Origin: Gemmatimonadota bacterium
GTDB lineage: Bacteria; Gemmatimonadota; Gemmatimonadetes; Longimicrobiales; Gaopeijiaceae
Assembly (NCBI GenBank): GCA_022826565.1
Contig: JAJDUP010000035.1
Coordinates: 310,001-374,000 of the forward strand
DNA: 64,000 bases
Direction of reading: 5' to 3'
Shown: positions 43,214-52,860 of the stretch, one piece after another
Numbering within the stretch: the stretch's first letter is position 1
Layout: each line of letters begins with the position of its first letter
Notes under the pieces: model-generated
The model's database searches: none
The model's input: only the letters and a program-made list of their open reading frames with translations
What the model was told of the DNA's origin: nothing
Translations under genes and position numbers: made by a program

Positions 43214-45268
43214 ATGACCCTGACGCCAAGCGGGAGCGAGCGTTCCCGGACCCTCAGGCGCCTTGCGGCGCTGCTCTCATTCGCGGTCGTGTTGCCGGCT
43301 CTCACCGGCTGCGCCTCACAATACGGCGGCGACCCCGGCGCGACCTCCGAGATGGCACCGCCGGCGACATTCGCCAATCCCCCCGGGCTGCACGTCAATC
43401 CGCCCACACCTGACCCGCGTGTCGGACTTGAAGCGGGACTCTTCGACGCGGGCGAGGCGATCTGGAACATGCGGATGCTGTCGACGACCCCGCCGGAGGA
43501 GCCGTTTGTGGGTCAGACCAACTCGGATCTGGCCTTCACCGGCAATTACGCCATCCAGGGGAACTACGACGGGATCCAGGTATGGGACATCTCCGACCCC
43601 GCCAACCCGGTGTCGGCGGTCACCTACCGCTGCCCGGCCTCGCAGAGCGATGTCTCCGTGTACGACAATCTGCTGTTCGTGTCCGGCGAGGGTCTCGGCG
43701 GGCGGTTGGATTGCAGCGGCGAGGGGGTGCAGGAAGCCGTCAGCCACCATCGGCTCCGGGGCATCCGCATCTTCGACATTTCCGACATCGCGAATCCGGA
43801 GTATGTCGCCAACGTCCAGACCTGTCGCGGCTCGCACACCCACACCGTCCTGAAGCACCCGGGCGACGACGACAACGTCTACATCTACGTGTCGGGATCG
43901 GCCCCGGTTCGTCCCGCCGAAGAATTGGCCGGTTGTTCGTCCGGCATGCCCGACGAAAACCCCAATACCGCGCTCTTCCGGATCGAGGTGATTCGGGTCC
44001 CGCTCGCCGATCCCCGGGCCGCGGAGGTTGTGAGTTCGCCCCGGATCTTCCACGACCTGGTCGCGCCGCCCTCGCATGGTCCCGCGCCCAGCGACCTGGC
44101 GGCCGCGGAGCAGGCGCGTGAGCAGGCCAGTGCAACAGGTGCTTTCGTGATCGAGATCCAGGGACAGGTGCAGATCCTTCCCGCCCAGTTCGTCACCCCG
44201 ATGCTCGACAGCATCGTCACGGCACGAGGCGGCGAAGGCCCTGCGACCGCCGCCGACAGCACTGCGCTGCGTGACCTGATCAACGAAATGGTTGCGCAGA
44301 TGATGGGCGGGGCCGATGGGGGCGATGGTCCGGCACCGGGCCCGACCCAGTGCCATGACATCACCGTCTACCCCGCGATCGGTCTGGCGGGCGGGGCCTG
44401 CGTCGGCTACGGGCTCCTCCTCGATATCACTGACCCCGTCAACCCGACGCGCCTCGCGGCGGTGGCCGACTCCAACTTCGCCATCTGGCACTCGGCGACC
44501 TTCAACAACGACGGCACCGCGATCATGTTCACGGACGAATGGGGTGGCGGAGGCTCACCCAAGTGCCGGGCCGACGACCCGATGGAATGGGGCGCCAACG
44601 CCGTGTTTACCATCGAAGACGGGGAGATGGTCTTCCAGAGCTACTACAAGATGGCCGCCGCACAGTCGGATCAGGAAAACTGCGTCGCGCACAACGGCTC
44701 ACTCATCCCGATCCCCGGCCGCGACATCATGATCCAGGGATGGTATCAGGGCGGCATCTCGCTGATCGACTGGACCGATCCGTCGAATCCGGTCGAGATC
44801 GGCTATCATGACCGCGGACCGATGAATCCCGACCAGATGATGATGGGCGGCAGCTGGTCGGTCTACTGGTACAACGGATTGATCGTGAACTCGGAGATCA
44901 TGCGCGGCCTGGACATCTTCGAACTGGTTCCCAGCGATCTCCTCACCCGGAACGAGATCGACGCGGCGAACTCGGTGGTGCTCACTCAGCTCAACTCGCA
45001 GGGCCAGCCGATCTTCGAATGGCCGGCTACATTCGCGCTGGCGAGGGCATACCTCGACCAGCTTGAACGCTGGCACGGGATGACCGCCCCGCAGATTGCC
45101 GCTACGCGTGCGTCGCTGGCCGGCGCGGAGAGCGCTTCGGGGTCGGCACGACGTGACGCCTTGCAGTCGCTCGCGGAGACCTTGAGCGAAGCGGCACCGG
45201 GCGCTTCCGATTCGGCCAAGGTGGAGAAGTTGATCGACGCAGTTCAGCGCCTGGCGGACGCCGGGTAG
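43214..45268 (+). CDS. LVIVD-repeat lipoprotein, copy 1
   Basis: 684 residues from ATG 43214. The lipobox ALTGC anchors the protein. Repeated LVIVD-type blades are visible, e.g. GIQVWDISDPANPVSAVTY, GIRIFDISDIANPEYVANV and GISLIDWTDPSNPVEIGYHD. Histidine/cysteine-bearing segments are conserved with copy 2 (TCRGSHTHTVLKHPGDDDN, GPTQCHDITVYPAIGLAGG, SNFAIWHSATFNNDGT). The likely fold is a beta-propeller in the periplasm or on the outer membrane. A DUF305 gene follows, then a second copy. Confidence 0.88.
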   Translation: MTLTPSGSERSRTLRRLAALLSFAVVLPALTGCASQYGGDPGATSEMAPPATFANPPGLHVNPPTPDPRVGLEAGLFDAGEAIWNMRMLSTTPPEEPFVGQTNSDLAFTGNYAIQGNYDGIQVWDISDPANPVSAVTYRCPASQSDVSVYDNLLFVSGEGLGGRLDCSGEGVQEAVSHHRLRGIRIFDISDIANPEYVANVQTCRGSHTHTVLKHPGDDDNVYIYVSGSAPVRPAEELAGCSSGMPDENPNTALFRIEVIRVPLADPRAAEVVSSPRIFHDLVAPPSHGPAPSDLAAAEQAREQASATGAFVIEIQGQVQILPAQFVTPMLDSIVTARGGEGPATAADSTALRDLINEMVAQMMGGADGGDGPAPGPTQCHDITVYPAIGLAGGACVGYGLLLDITDPVNPTRLAAVADSNFAIWHSATFNNDGTAIMFTDEWGGGGSPKCRADDPMEWGANAVFTIEDGEMVFQSYYKMAAAQSDQENCVAHNGSLIPIPGRDIMIQGWYQGGISLIDWTDPSNPVEIGYHDRGPMNPDQMMMGGSWSVYWYNGLIVNSEIMRGLDIFELVPSDLLTRNEIDAANSVVLTQLNSQGQPIFEWPATFALARAYLDQLERWHGMTAPQIAATRASLAGAESASGSARRDALQSLAETLSEAAPGASDSAKVEKLIDAVQRLADAG

Positions 45269-45280
45269 GAGTTGGATTGG

Positions 45281-46060
45281 ATGAACAGAAGACACATTGC
45301 CAACCGGGCGTTCGAGTGCCGCTGGCTCAAGCCGTCCGTTCTCGTTGCGATCCTGGCCGGCGCGCTCCAGGGCTGTGCCGGGGCGCCCGCAGCCTCTCCC
45401 GTGCCGCCGGCTCCGGCTGATTCGCAAGCACCAACCACCACCGCCACCGAACCGGACCCCGGCCCGACCCGCCCCGACGCGGCCAAGATCGCCGAGCTCG
45501 AAGCGATCTACCGGCAGCGGGCCGAAGAAGTGCGAGGCAACTACCACGAAGGCGACGTCCACTTCATGACGGGGATGATCGGGCACCACGCCCAGGCGCT
45601 CCTCATGTGCGGCTTCGCGCCCGAAAACGACGCCAGCGCCAACATGCAGACCCTCTGCGAACGCATCATCAGCTCGCAGCGGGACGAGATCAACCTCATG
45701 CAGTCATGGCTGCGGGAGCGCGGCCTCGAAGTCCCCGAGGTGCACATCGCCGACGGCGAGTTGATGATTCACGGACCCGAGCACGCGATGCACATGCCGG
45801 GAATGCTGTCGCCGGAGCAGGTGGAGGAACTGCGCCAGGCACGCGGCCAGGACTTCGACCGGCTGTTCCTGCTGTACATGATCCAGCACCACCAGGGCGC
45901 GGTGACGATGGTGGACGAGTTGTTCGCCACCGACGGCGCCGCCCAGGGCGACGACCTGATCTTCAGGCTCGCTTCCGATATTCAGGCCGACCAGACTTCC
46001 GAGATCAACCGGATGGAGTTGATGCTGGAAGCGATGACCCCCGGCGGGTCCAGCGGCTGA
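45281..46060 (+). CDS. DUF305 lipoprotein
   Basis: 259 residues from ATG 45281 with AGGAG 9 bases upstream; it lies 12 bases after the LVIVD gene. The lipobox GALQGC is followed by a Pro/Ala/Thr linker. The DUF305 ferritin-like four-helix part shows its two histidine pairs: FMTGMIGHHAQALLMCGF and LLYMIQHHQGAVTMVDEL, plus HGPEHAMHMPGML, rich in Met and His. The family is often near copper or metal genes, suggesting metal binding. Its place between two LVIVD paralogues suggests a shared complex. Confidence 0.9.
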   Translation: MNRRHIANRAFECRWLKPSVLVAILAGALQGCAGAPAASPVPPAPADSQAPTTTATEPDPGPTRPDAAKIAELEAIYRQRAEEVRGNYHEGDVHFMTGMIGHHAQALLMCGFAPENDASANMQTLCERIISSQRDEINLMQSWLRERGLEVPEVHIADGELMIHGPEHAMHMPGMLSPEQVEELRQARGQDFDRLFLLYMIQHHQGAVTMVDELFATDGAAQGDDLIFRLASDIQADQTSEINRMELMLEAMTPGGSSG

Positions 46061-46106
46061 CAAGAGACATGACAACGGCACCCACCCCTTCTCAGGACCA
46101 AGTGAC

Positions 46107-48176
46107 ATGACGCCGATCATCCGTGCGGACGACCGTTCGCCGACCCCCGTGCGCCCGCTGGCGCCCCTGTCCCTCGCAACCGTCCTCGCCGCATTCGCCG
46201 CGTGCGCTGCTCCCCCGATGGCTGAAGCTCCGGCACCGGCCGGTCCCGCCGAGGCTCCCATGGTGCAGGCAGCCCCACAGGCCACCTTCGAACATCCTGC
46301 CGGCCTGAGAATCAATGCGCCCGCCCCCGACCCCCGCGTCGGGCTCGCCCCCGGGCTGTTCGACGCCGAAGAGGCCATCTGGAACCTCCGGATGCTGTCG
46401 ACCACACCGCCCGAGCCCCCGTTCGTCGGCTCCACCAACTCCGACCTCGCCTTCACCGGCGACTACGCCATCCAGGGCAACTACGACGGCATCCAGGTCT
46501 GGGACATCTCCGACCCGCGCAATCCGGTTTCGGTGATCACCTACCTCTGCCCGGCCTCGCAGAGCGACGTCTCGGTCTACAACCATCTGATGTTCGTGTC
46601 CGGCGAAGGGCTTGGAGGACGCCTGGATTGCGGTGATGAGGGCATCCCCGAAGCGGTGAGCCACGACCGGCTGCGCGGCATCCGCATCTTCGACATCTCC
46701 GACATCGCGAATCCCGAGTACGTGGCCAACGTGCAGACCTGCCGGGGCTCGCATACGCACACGGTTCTCAAGCACCCCGGTGACGACGACAACGTCTACA
46801 TCTACGTGTCCGGTTCCGCGGGAGTGCGCCCGCCCGAGGAGCTGGCGGGATGCTCGGGCCTGTCCCCTGACGAGGACCCGAATTCGGCCCTCTTCCGGAT
46901 CGAGGTGATTCGCGTTCCAATCGACGACCCGCAGTCGGCCCATATCGCGAGTTCTCCCCGGATCTTCCAGGATCTGGTCGCGCCGCCGAGGCATGGGCTG
47001 TCGCCGGCGGACTACGAGGAACTCGATGCGGCGCGCGCCCGCGGCGACATCATCGGCTACCGTCGCGGCCAGCCCCGGGTGCTGCCGGACCGCATGGTCC
47101 GACCCCTGCTGGACAGCGTCGTAGCCGCGCGCGGCGGCACCGGCGAGCCGACGGCTGCCGACCGCGCCGCGCTCCAGACGGCAATGGACGAACAGGGCCG
47201 CATGCAAGCGGAGCAGGCGGAACGACAAGCCGACGAACCGCGCCCGGGTCCCACCCAGTGCCACGACATCACCGTCTACCCGGCCATCGGCCTCGCGGGC
47301 GGTGCTTGCGGCGGCTACGGACTGTTGCTCGACATCACCGATCCCGCCAACCCCACGCGGCTCGCCGCCGTCGCCGACTCCAACTTCTCGCTGTGGCACT
47401 CGGCCACCTTCAACAACGACGGCACCACGATCATGTTCACCGACGAGTGGGGCGGCGGCGGAGCGCCCAAGTGCCGCGCTTCCGACCCGATGGAGTGGGG
47501 CGCCAACGCGACCTTCATCATCGAAGACGGCGACATGATCTTCCAGGCCTACTACAAGATGCCGGCACCGCAGAGTTCACTTGAGAACTGCGTGGCCCAC
47601 AACGGATCGCTGATCCCGATCCCGGGGCGCGACATCATGATCCAGGGCTGGTATCAGGGCGGAATCTCGCTGATAGACTGGACCGATCCCGCGAGCCCGG
47701 TCGAAATCGGCTTCCACGACCGCGGCCCCTCGGACGGCACGCGCCAGGGATCCGGCGGCAGCTGGTCGGTGTACTGGTACAACGGCGTGATCGTCAACTC
47801 CGAGATCTCGCGCGGTCTGGACATCTTCGAACTCGTGGCGAACGAGTCGCTCACGCAGAACGAGATCGATGCCGCGAACTCCGTGGTCCTGACCCAGCTC
47901 AACTCGCAGGGCCAGCCGATCTTCGAATGGCCGGCCACGTTCGCACTGGCGCGCGCCTACCTCGACCAGCTCGAGCGCTGGCATGGGATGACGGCGCCTC
48001 AGATCGAGGCGGCACGCGATGCGCTGACGAGCGCCGAGGGCATGTCGGGCTCGGGCCGGGCCAATGCGCTGCGTTCGCTTGCGGCCGAGATCCGCGGACA
48101 CGTCGCCGGCGCGGCGGACTCGGACAAGGCGGCCAAGCTGGCTGACGCCGTGCAGCGACTGGCCGACGCCGGATAG
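46107..48176 (+). CDS. LVIVD-repeat lipoprotein, copy 2
   Basis: 689 residues with lipobox-like LAAFAAC. It is nearly collinear with copy 1: the same blades (GIQVWDISDPRNPVSVITY, GIRIFDISDIANPEYVANV), the same TCRGSHTHTVLKHPGDDDN and GPTQCHDITVYPAIGLAGG blocks and the same C-terminal helices (NEIDAANSVVLTQLNSQGQP, YLDQLERWHGMTAPQI). The variable region in the middle (residues of about 270-370) has diverged. The gene ends before the hairpin at 48232. Confidence 0.88.
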   Translation: MTPIIRADDRSPTPVRPLAPLSLATVLAAFAACAAPPMAEAPAPAGPAEAPMVQAAPQATFEHPAGLRINAPAPDPRVGLAPGLFDAEEAIWNLRMLSTTPPEPPFVGSTNSDLAFTGDYAIQGNYDGIQVWDISDPRNPVSVITYLCPASQSDVSVYNHLMFVSGEGLGGRLDCGDEGIPEAVSHDRLRGIRIFDISDIANPEYVANVQTCRGSHTHTVLKHPGDDDNVYIYVSGSAGVRPPEELAGCSGLSPDEDPNSALFRIEVIRVPIDDPQSAHIASSPRIFQDLVAPPRHGLSPADYEELDAARARGDIIGYRRGQPRVLPDRMVRPLLDSVVAARGGTGEPTAADRAALQTAMDEQGRMQAEQAERQADEPRPGPTQCHDITVYPAIGLAGGACGGYGLLLDITDPANPTRLAAVADSNFSLWHSATFNNDGTTIMFTDEWGGGGAPKCRASDPMEWGANATFIIEDGDMIFQAYYKMPAPQSSLENCVAHNGSLIPIPGRDIMIQGWYQGGISLIDWTDPASPVEIGFHDRGPSDGTRQGSGGSWSVYWYNGVIVNSEISRGLDIFELVANESLTQNEIDAANSVVLTQLNSQGQPIFEWPATFALARAYLDQLERWHGMTAPQIEAARDALTSAEGMSGSGRANALRSLAAEIRGHVAGAADSDKAAKLADAVQRLADAG

Positions 48177-48231
48177 CGCGCTGCCAACCACGCCCCGTCG
48201 CGACCGCAAGGCGTCGTCGAGGCAGGAAAAA

Positions 48232-48271
48232 GGGGCCGCCGCACGGGAACGAAATCCCGGGCGGCGGCCCC
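48232..48271 (-). terminator. Rho-independent terminator between convergent genes
   Basis: Outer stem GGGGCCGCCGC (48232-48242) pairs perfectly with GCGGCGGCCCC (48261-48271); a second stem CGGGA/TCCCG is nested inside. On the minus strand the hairpin is followed by TTTTT, so it terminates the barrel-protein transcript; the plus-strand side lacks a T-tract but the strong stem may also slow that transcript. Confidence 0.85.
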
Positions 48272-48292
48272 GCTGTATCCGGCCCCTCTGCC

Positions 48293-49135
48293 TTACCCCA
48301 CCCCGATGGACACTCCCACCCGGTAGGTGACCAGATTCGCGTCGCTCACGATGGGGTCGTGCGGGACCCCCCGGCGGCCGCGGGTGTCGCGGTACCAACG
48401 ATCCCAATCCCCACGCCCGCGACCCGGATCGCCCTTGACCAGGTACTCGGCAATCCCGTTGCGCTGGTAGGACGCTGAAAGGTCCACCGCGACCGACACC
48501 TCGCCCTGGTAGACCTCGACCGACACTCCGCCGCCGCCGTTCAGCGCCATGTTGAAGTCGTCGAAGTTGATGCTCGAGGCGAACGGCTCCTGGTCCCCGT
48601 GTCCGCGCACGTCGGTCTCGGTCACGAAATACGAAAAGCCGAAGGTGCCGAAGACATAGGGCCGGACTGCACCCTGGATGAGGTAGAACTGCGGCCCGAT
48701 TCCCGCCGAGACGATCGAGTTGGTCGTGTTGACCCTCACATCGACCGGGATCGTGGAACTCAGGGGCGCGTCGTAGGACTCGCTGCCATACACCACGATG
48801 CTGCCATCGAAGCGCAGCGCGGCCCGGCGGTCCCGGTCGAGATAGAGTGCCGCCCCAACGCCCGCGCCGCCGCCGAGTTCCACGTGCGACTGGAACTCTC
48901 CCACCGGAAGGGCCACATGCCCGTACATGTAGAATTCGCCCTGGGGATCGTCCCAGAAGCCGAGGACACCCTGATCATCGGAGGGTTGGGCTGCGCTTGC
49001 GAGCACCCCGGCCAACGTTCGCCGACCTTCGGACTCCTGCCCATGCAGGCTCGCCGCCGGAGGCATCCCAACCAGCGCAACAGCCCCTGCCAGCACGACC
49101 GTCCACGACACCGATCCCAAGAATCGCAAACTCAC
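48293..49135 (-). CDS. Outer-membrane beta-barrel protein
   Basis: 280 residues from GTG 49135, which overlaps the stop of the amidohydrolase (GTGA). The signal peptide is VSWTVVLAGAVALVGMPPA. It then has alternating strands typical of a small barrel: VGAALYLDRDRRAALRFDGS, SAGIGPQFYLIQGAVRPYVF and GGGVSVEVYQGEVSVAVDLS, ending LVTYRVGVSIGVG. The family is not specific; function unknown. A longer open frame upstream is out of phase with the amidohydrolase and not real. Confidence 0.82.
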   Translation of the reverse strand: MSLRFLGSVSWTVVLAGAVALVGMPPAASLHGQESEGRRTLAGVLASAAQPSDDQGVLGFWDDPQGEFYMYGHVALPVGEFQSHVELGGGAGVGAALYLDRDRRAALRFDGSIVVYGSESYDAPLSSTIPVDVRVNTTNSIVSAGIGPQFYLIQGAVRPYVFGTFGFSYFVTETDVRGHGDQEPFASSINFDDFNMALNGGGGVSVEVYQGEVSVAVDLSASYQRNGIAEYLVKGDPGRGRGDWDRWYRDTRGRRGVPHDPIVSDANLVTYRVGVSIGVG

Positions 49136-50934
49136 TCGCTGACCCCCCTTGCCCGGGCGTCCTTCTCCCGCCGGTCGAGCACCTCTCCGGGCAGCGCCCC
49201 GGTAGGCTCGCCGTCGTCGACCGTGAATCGGCCATTCACCAGCACATACTCGATACCCGTCGGATAGAGGTCTGGTTCCATGATCGTCGCGGGAGACGTG
49301 ATGTCGTCGTAGTCGAAGACGACCACATCCGCCTTGTAGCCCTCGCGCAGGTGCCCACGGTCCTTGAGCCCGATGATCTGTGCCGCCAGCCCGGTCGACG
49401 AGCGGATCGCGAAGGGCAGCGTGATCACGCTCCGCTCCTTGACGTAGTGAGAGATCTTGCGCGCGAACGCCCCGTACGACCGCGGGTGCTGCCCGGGCCG
49501 CGTCCAAAGCAGGACGGAACCGTCGGTCGAAGTCGCCGTGTACTCCTGCCGCATGTAGTTCTCGACGTCGAACCGGTGGCCGGCGACGGGACGGAAGCGC
49601 ACGCCTGCCGGCGACAGTTCAGTCGATTCGAGGGCGAAGTGAACGAGTTGTTCGAAGGGTGACCGCCCCGCTTCGTCAGCGATCTCCGCAAGGTACCGTC
49701 CCACCGTTTCGGGAAAGTCGGGGGCGGAGACGACGATGTGCCTGTCCGCTCCACCCTGCAGGCGCAGAATGTACTCCGTGTCGCGCTCGAGCTCCGCCGC
49801 GGCGGCCGGATCGGCCAGGTTGGCGCGCAGGTTGTCCTTCGGATCGCGCATCAGGTCGGGATCGCGCCACAGCGGCGAGTCGAGGCCGCCGGAGCGGTCG
49901 GTGCCGGGCGGCGCGTAGCCCCAGTCGGGGAGTACGTCCACGGGACCGCCGCCGAAGGTCTCGTACGGGTACTGGTCGAGGTAGACGTCCACGCCCTCGC
50001 GCCGCGCGGCCTCGATCATGAGGATATCGGTCTGCGAATGGCCCCACGTGTCGGTCCCCTTGGCCTTGATGTGCGTGCCCACCACCCGGATCCCCGCCGC
50101 GCGTCCGATCTCGATCGTCTCGCGCATGCCATCGGTGCCGGTCAGCGGCTGCCCGTTCACGATCGACGGGATCTGCCAGAGCGGCAGCGGCGACTGGCTG
50201 CGCTGGTGGGAGTAGTAGAAACCGTCGTAGGGCGCGACCTCCTTCGCCAGGGCGATCAACTCTTCCGTCGTGCTGAAACGCCCGGGCCGGTACTCGGGGC
50301 CGGCGCCGAGACCCCATGCTCCGGCTTCCATCCCCCCGCGCACGAGTTCGGCCATCCGCGCGATCTCGTCGGCCGTCGCGGGGCGCTCGTAGTCATCCCC
50401 CATCACCAGCCCACGCACGGTCGCATGGCCCACCATCGGCACCACGTTGGTCGCCACGCCCGGGGTCCGGTAGGCCTCCATCTCGTCGGGCATCGGCCAC
50501 ACCGGATTGCGCCCGTCGGGGCCGAAGACCGAGGTGGTTATCCCCTGCATGACCAGGTTGTGCGCGCGGCGCCCATCGATGTTGTCTGACGCGAAGGCCC
50601 GGTCGGCGTGGGAGTGCATGTCGATGAAGCCGGGCACGACGTACTTGCCGGTAGCGTCGATGATTCGGGTCGCAGTCGCGCCGGGGAGCTTGCCGATGCT
50701 GACGATCCGGTCGCCGGTGATGCCGACGTCGGCGTTGAAGGCGGGGCTACCCGAGCCGTCGAGGACCATGCCGCCACGGATGAGGAGGTCGAACTGCTGG
50801 GCGGCGGCCGGGGTGGGAGGCGCAGCCATCGCGAGCGCGGCCGCGCCGAGCACGGTGCGGGCAAGGACGGCGGCGCGGGTGGCAGGCGTGGCCAGGACGA
50901 AGGGGATGCTGAGCGGGCGGGCGAAGTAGCGCAT
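49132..50934 (-). CDS. N-acyl-D-amino-acid deacylase-like amidohydrolase
   Basis: 600 residues from ATG 50934. A signal peptide (RTVLGAAALAMAAPPTPAAA) leads to QFDLLIRGGMVLDGSGSPAF, the start of the D-aminoacylase/dihydroorotase-like fold. The metal motif PGFIDMHSHADRAF, AGIRVVGTHIKAKG and EFTATSTDGSVL-like segments (YTATSTDGSVLLWTRPGQHP) follow the family. It probably releases D-amino acids from N-acyl precursors, e.g. from wall fragments. It starts 3 bases past the VapC stop and overlaps the barrel gene. Confidence 0.9.
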   Translation of the reverse strand: MRYFARPLSIPFVLATPATRAAVLARTVLGAAALAMAAPPTPAAAQQFDLLIRGGMVLDGSGSPAFNADVGITGDRIVSIGKLPGATATRIIDATGKYVVPGFIDMHSHADRAFASDNIDGRRAHNLVMQGITTSVFGPDGRNPVWPMPDEMEAYRTPGVATNVVPMVGHATVRGLVMGDDYERPATADEIARMAELVRGGMEAGAWGLGAGPEYRPGRFSTTEELIALAKEVAPYDGFYYSHQRSQSPLPLWQIPSIVNGQPLTGTDGMRETIEIGRAAGIRVVGTHIKAKGTDTWGHSQTDILMIEAARREGVDVYLDQYPYETFGGGPVDVLPDWGYAPPGTDRSGGLDSPLWRDPDLMRDPKDNLRANLADPAAAAELERDTEYILRLQGGADRHIVVSAPDFPETVGRYLAEIADEAGRSPFEQLVHFALESTELSPAGVRFRPVAGHRFDVENYMRQEYTATSTDGSVLLWTRPGQHPRSYGAFARKISHYVKERSVITLPFAIRSSTGLAAQIIGLKDRGHLREGYKADVVVFDYDDITSPATIMEPDLYPTGIEYVLVNGRFTVDDGEPTGALPGEVLDRREKDARARGVSE

Positions 50935-50936
50935 GT

Positions 50937-51322
50937 TTACCACAGGACGGGTGCGGGGTACCCGGCGATCGCTTCATCCGGCGTCACGATCGTCAGGCCG
51001 TAGAGGATGGCCTGGGTCACCAGTCCGCGGTCGAAGGGATCGCCGTGAAGCGGCGGAAGGAGATCATCGCGGGCGACGGCTCGCTCGTCAAATGGAAGTG
51101 GCCGCAGCCCGAGCCACTCGCGGCGGCTCTGCACGTAGTGTCTCGGGGGCATGGGTAGCGGGAGACGGCCGATACGGTACTTGATCGATATTTCCCAGGC
51201 CGACAACGCGCTGAGGTAGACTTCGTTCGCAGGGTCGCGGCACGCCGATTTCGCGGCGCCGGACAGTCTCGGGTCCGCCGCGGCCAGCCACAGGAATGTG
51301 CAGGTGTCGACCAGGAGGCCCA

Positions 51323-51323
<1 letters not shown>
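50937..51323 (-). CDS. VapC-type PIN toxin, with Phd partner
   Basis: 128 residues. PIN motifs are LLVDTCTFLWLAAAD, YLSALSAWEISIKY, DPFDRGLVTQAI and IVTPDEAIAGY. The start is a GTG overlapping the antitoxin stop (TAGTG). This branch, with the EISIK motif, typically pairs with Phd/YefM antitoxins, as here. The stop lies 2 bases before the ATG of the amidohydrolase gene, so the module is joined to it. Confidence 0.9.
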
Positions 51324-51682
<359 letters not shown>

Positions 51683-52777
51683 TCACTGGCCGATGGCAGC
51701 CGCCCTAGCCTCTGCAACCCGGTCCAGCGCCCACCGGGCATGCTCGCGAACCAGCTCCGACCGGTCGCGCGCCGCCCGCTGCAGCACGGGACCAGCCTCC
51801 TCCGCACCCCAGTTGCCCAGCGCCACGCACACATTCCGCAGCAGGCCGTTCCGCCGAGCCCGCGAGACCGGCGAGTCGCGGAACTCCCGCTGAAAACCCT
51901 TGCCGGACATGTCCAGCAGCCGCGTGGCAAGGTCGATCAGCCCCGGGTTGTCCAGTTCGGTGCGGGGGGAATACGCGGACTCCGACGTGGGCGTGGAAAA
52001 CCGTTCGTTCCACGGACACACCTCCTGGCAGATGTCGCAGCCGAACACCCGGTTGCCGATCGCGGGGCGGAGTTCGCGCGGGATCGGTCCCTTCAGCTCG
52101 ATGGTGAGATACGAGATGCAGCGCGTGGCATCCATGACGGGGGCGCCGGAATCGTCGCGGCCGAGGAGGGCGCCGGTCGGGCACGCGTCCAGGCAGCGCC
52201 GGCAGGTGCCGCAGTGGTCCTCGCGGAACGGGGTGGACGCCTCGAGGCGGAGGTCGGTGAGGAGGACGCCGAGAAAGAAGTACGAGCCCCGGCGCGGGTG
52301 GATGAGCATGGTGTTCTTCCCGAACCAGCCCAGGCCGGCGCGGGCGGCGAGTTCCCGTTCCAGGATCGGTCCCGTGTCGACGCAGGCGCGGCGCCGGAGG
52401 GGCCGTCCCGCGAGGGCTTCGAGGCGGGCCGCGAGGACCTCCAGCCGGTCGCTGACGACGTGGTGGTAGTCGCGGCCGCGGGCGTAGCGGGCGACGATCG
52501 CGCGGGAGGGGTCGCCGGGTGAGGTGGCGGGCTCGTCGTCCGCGTAGGAATGGGCGACGACGAGCGCGCTCCGGAATCCCGGCAGGGTGAGGTCGAGGTC
52601 CGCGCGGCGCCTCACCGCGTCGGGGCGGGCGAGGTAGGCCATCTCGCCGTGCAGGCCCGCGGCGATCCAGCGGCGGAAATGCGCCATGTGGTCGCTGCGC
52701 TCAAGGTTTACAACACCAGCCATCTGGAAGCCGAGTGCGCGGGCTTCGGCGACTGCCTGTTCGGTGTCGATGGTCAT
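51683..52777 (-). CDS. queG: Epoxyqueuosine reductase QueG
   Basis: 364 residues. The cobalamin- and Fe-S-dependent enzyme makes queuosine in tRNA from epoxyqueuosine. The two [4Fe-4S] motifs are CGTCRRCLDACPTGAL and CDICQEVCPWN, with the family motifs GRDYHHVVSDRLEVLA and CVDTGPILERELAARAGLGW (Asp of the catalytic site). A HEAT-like repeat closes the protein (GNWGAEEAGPVLQRAARDRS). No other queuosine genes are visible nearby. It is divergent from the propeller lipoprotein. Confidence 0.95.
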   Translation of the reverse strand: MTIDTEQAVAEARALGFQMAGVVNLERSDHMAHFRRWIAAGLHGEMAYLARPDAVRRRADLDLTLPGFRSALVVAHSYADDEPATSPGDPSRAIVARYARGRDYHHVVSDRLEVLAARLEALAGRPLRRRACVDTGPILERELAARAGLGWFGKNTMLIHPRRGSYFFLGVLLTDLRLEASTPFREDHCGTCRRCLDACPTGALLGRDDSGAPVMDATRCISYLTIELKGPIPRELRPAIGNRVFGCDICQEVCPWNERFSTPTSESAYSPRTELDNPGLIDLATRLLDMSGKGFQREFRDSPVSRARRNGLLRNVCVALGNWGAEEAGPVLQRAARDRSELVREHARWALDRVAEARAAAIGQ

Positions 52778-52860
52778 GTACTATTGTTTGCCGGGCGGGC
52801 GCGGGCCGCCAAGTCGGAAGTGCCCGCTGGGGCGCCCGCTCTCAGTCCGAAAGGAATACG

